Of a stretch of DNA of 64,000 bases, positions 63,942 through 64,000 are shown piece after piece (position 1 is the first letter of the stretch; the number at the start of each line of letters is the position of its first letter). Source of the DNA: Lactonifactor sp. BIOML-A5 (lineage in GTDB: Bacteria; Bacillota; Clostridia; Lachnospirales; Lachnospiraceae); the NCBI RefSeq assembly GCF_009677585.1, contig NZ_WKYV01000002.1, positions 124,001 to 188,000 of the forward strand. The letters run 5' to 3'. A program made the translations under genes and the position numbers. The notes under the pieces are model-generated. The model was not told the DNA's origin. It made no database searches and saw only the letters and a program-made list of their open reading frames with translations.

Positions 63942-64000
63942 TCAATCATTGGATAAGCTTTTATGAACCGCACTTATAACATCTGAAACATCCGGCAATA
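63942..64000 (-). CDS. 2-oxoacid dehydrogenase E1-beta (C-terminal end)
   Basis: The last 19 codons of a minus-strand gene that runs in from beyond 64000. The tail reads LPDVSDVISAVHKSLSND, similar to the C-terminus of AcoB/E1-beta subunits. It ends 13 bp before the E2 start, which supports an E1-E2-E3 operon. Confidence 0.6.
   Translation of the reverse strand, partial: LPDVSDVISAVHKSLSND

Noticed and set aside
1..64000. tRNA, rRNA, transposase, integrase or phage genes
   Set aside because: No cloverleaf or rRNA-like stretches and no recombinase motifs were found by reading both strands; a tRNAscan or Infernal run would be decisive.

Overview
The window looks like chromosomal DNA of a spore-forming, carbohydrate-fermenting Clostridium relative, most likely a gut-type Lachnospiraceae. 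This is inferred from moderate GC, strong AGGAGG-type ribosome sites, a spore maturation gene (spmB), YesM/YesN-controlled sugar operons, a surface protein with choline-binding-like repeats, and a non-pyrrolysine MttB-family methyltransferase. All but six of the well-supported genes lie on the minus strand. I see no rRNA or tRNA gene, CRISPR array, insertion sequence or prophage.

Layout. 1-4902: end of a cell-surface polysaccharide cluster, with rfbF-rfbG-rfbH for a CDP-3,6-dideoxyhexose precursor, a CapK-like adenylate-forming enzyme and the start of a flippase. 5242-12443: a LacI-controlled fructan or difructose-dianhydride operon (binding protein, two permeases, GH172, GH32) with two LacI-type operators. 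12725-17728: an HD phosphohydrolase, a small surface-protein pair of which one gene is cut by an in-frame TGA before a sortase-like tail, a TetR/nucleoside-phosphorylase pair and a Crp/Fnr regulator. 18072-21118: a thioredoxin reductase-like flavoprotein followed by an arylsulfotransferase-like propeller fused to thioredoxin. 21285-22224: small genes, including a DUF1801 protein and an HPr-like protein without its phosphorylation site.

22436-37710: a Gram-positive polysaccharide-utilisation locus. The YesM-like kinase and YesN-like regulator lie upstream of a sugar ABC importer, a GH31 enzyme and a 2185-residue surface glycoside hydrolase. Two of its promoters share a 32-bp motif. 37972-42011: a TetR regulator, an MttB-family methyltransferase and a divergent MFS transporter, with repeated TGTTATCA boxes in both divergent promoters. 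42338-50491: CapA-like protein, SpmB, a DnaJ-type co-chaperone with an unusual leader, and an ABC exporter with its two-component system.

50723-64000: a long, tightly packed minus-strand cluster that may be a little-described catabolic pathway. In transcription order it has the tail of a 2-oxoacid dehydrogenase E1-beta, E2 and E3, a TIM-family isomerase, a LarA-like enzyme with one catalytic histidine replaced by asparagine, a TauE/SafE permease, a NitT/TauT-type importer with two different permeases and two unequal ATPases, an NAD(P) oxidoreductase with a SAF domain, a lipoate ligase and a metallo-beta-lactamase-fold hydrolase. A reasonable reading is import of a small organic acid or sulfonate, conversion to a 2-oxoacid, and oxidative cleavage to an acyl-CoA by a lipoylated complex served by its own ligase. 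The substrate is unknown.
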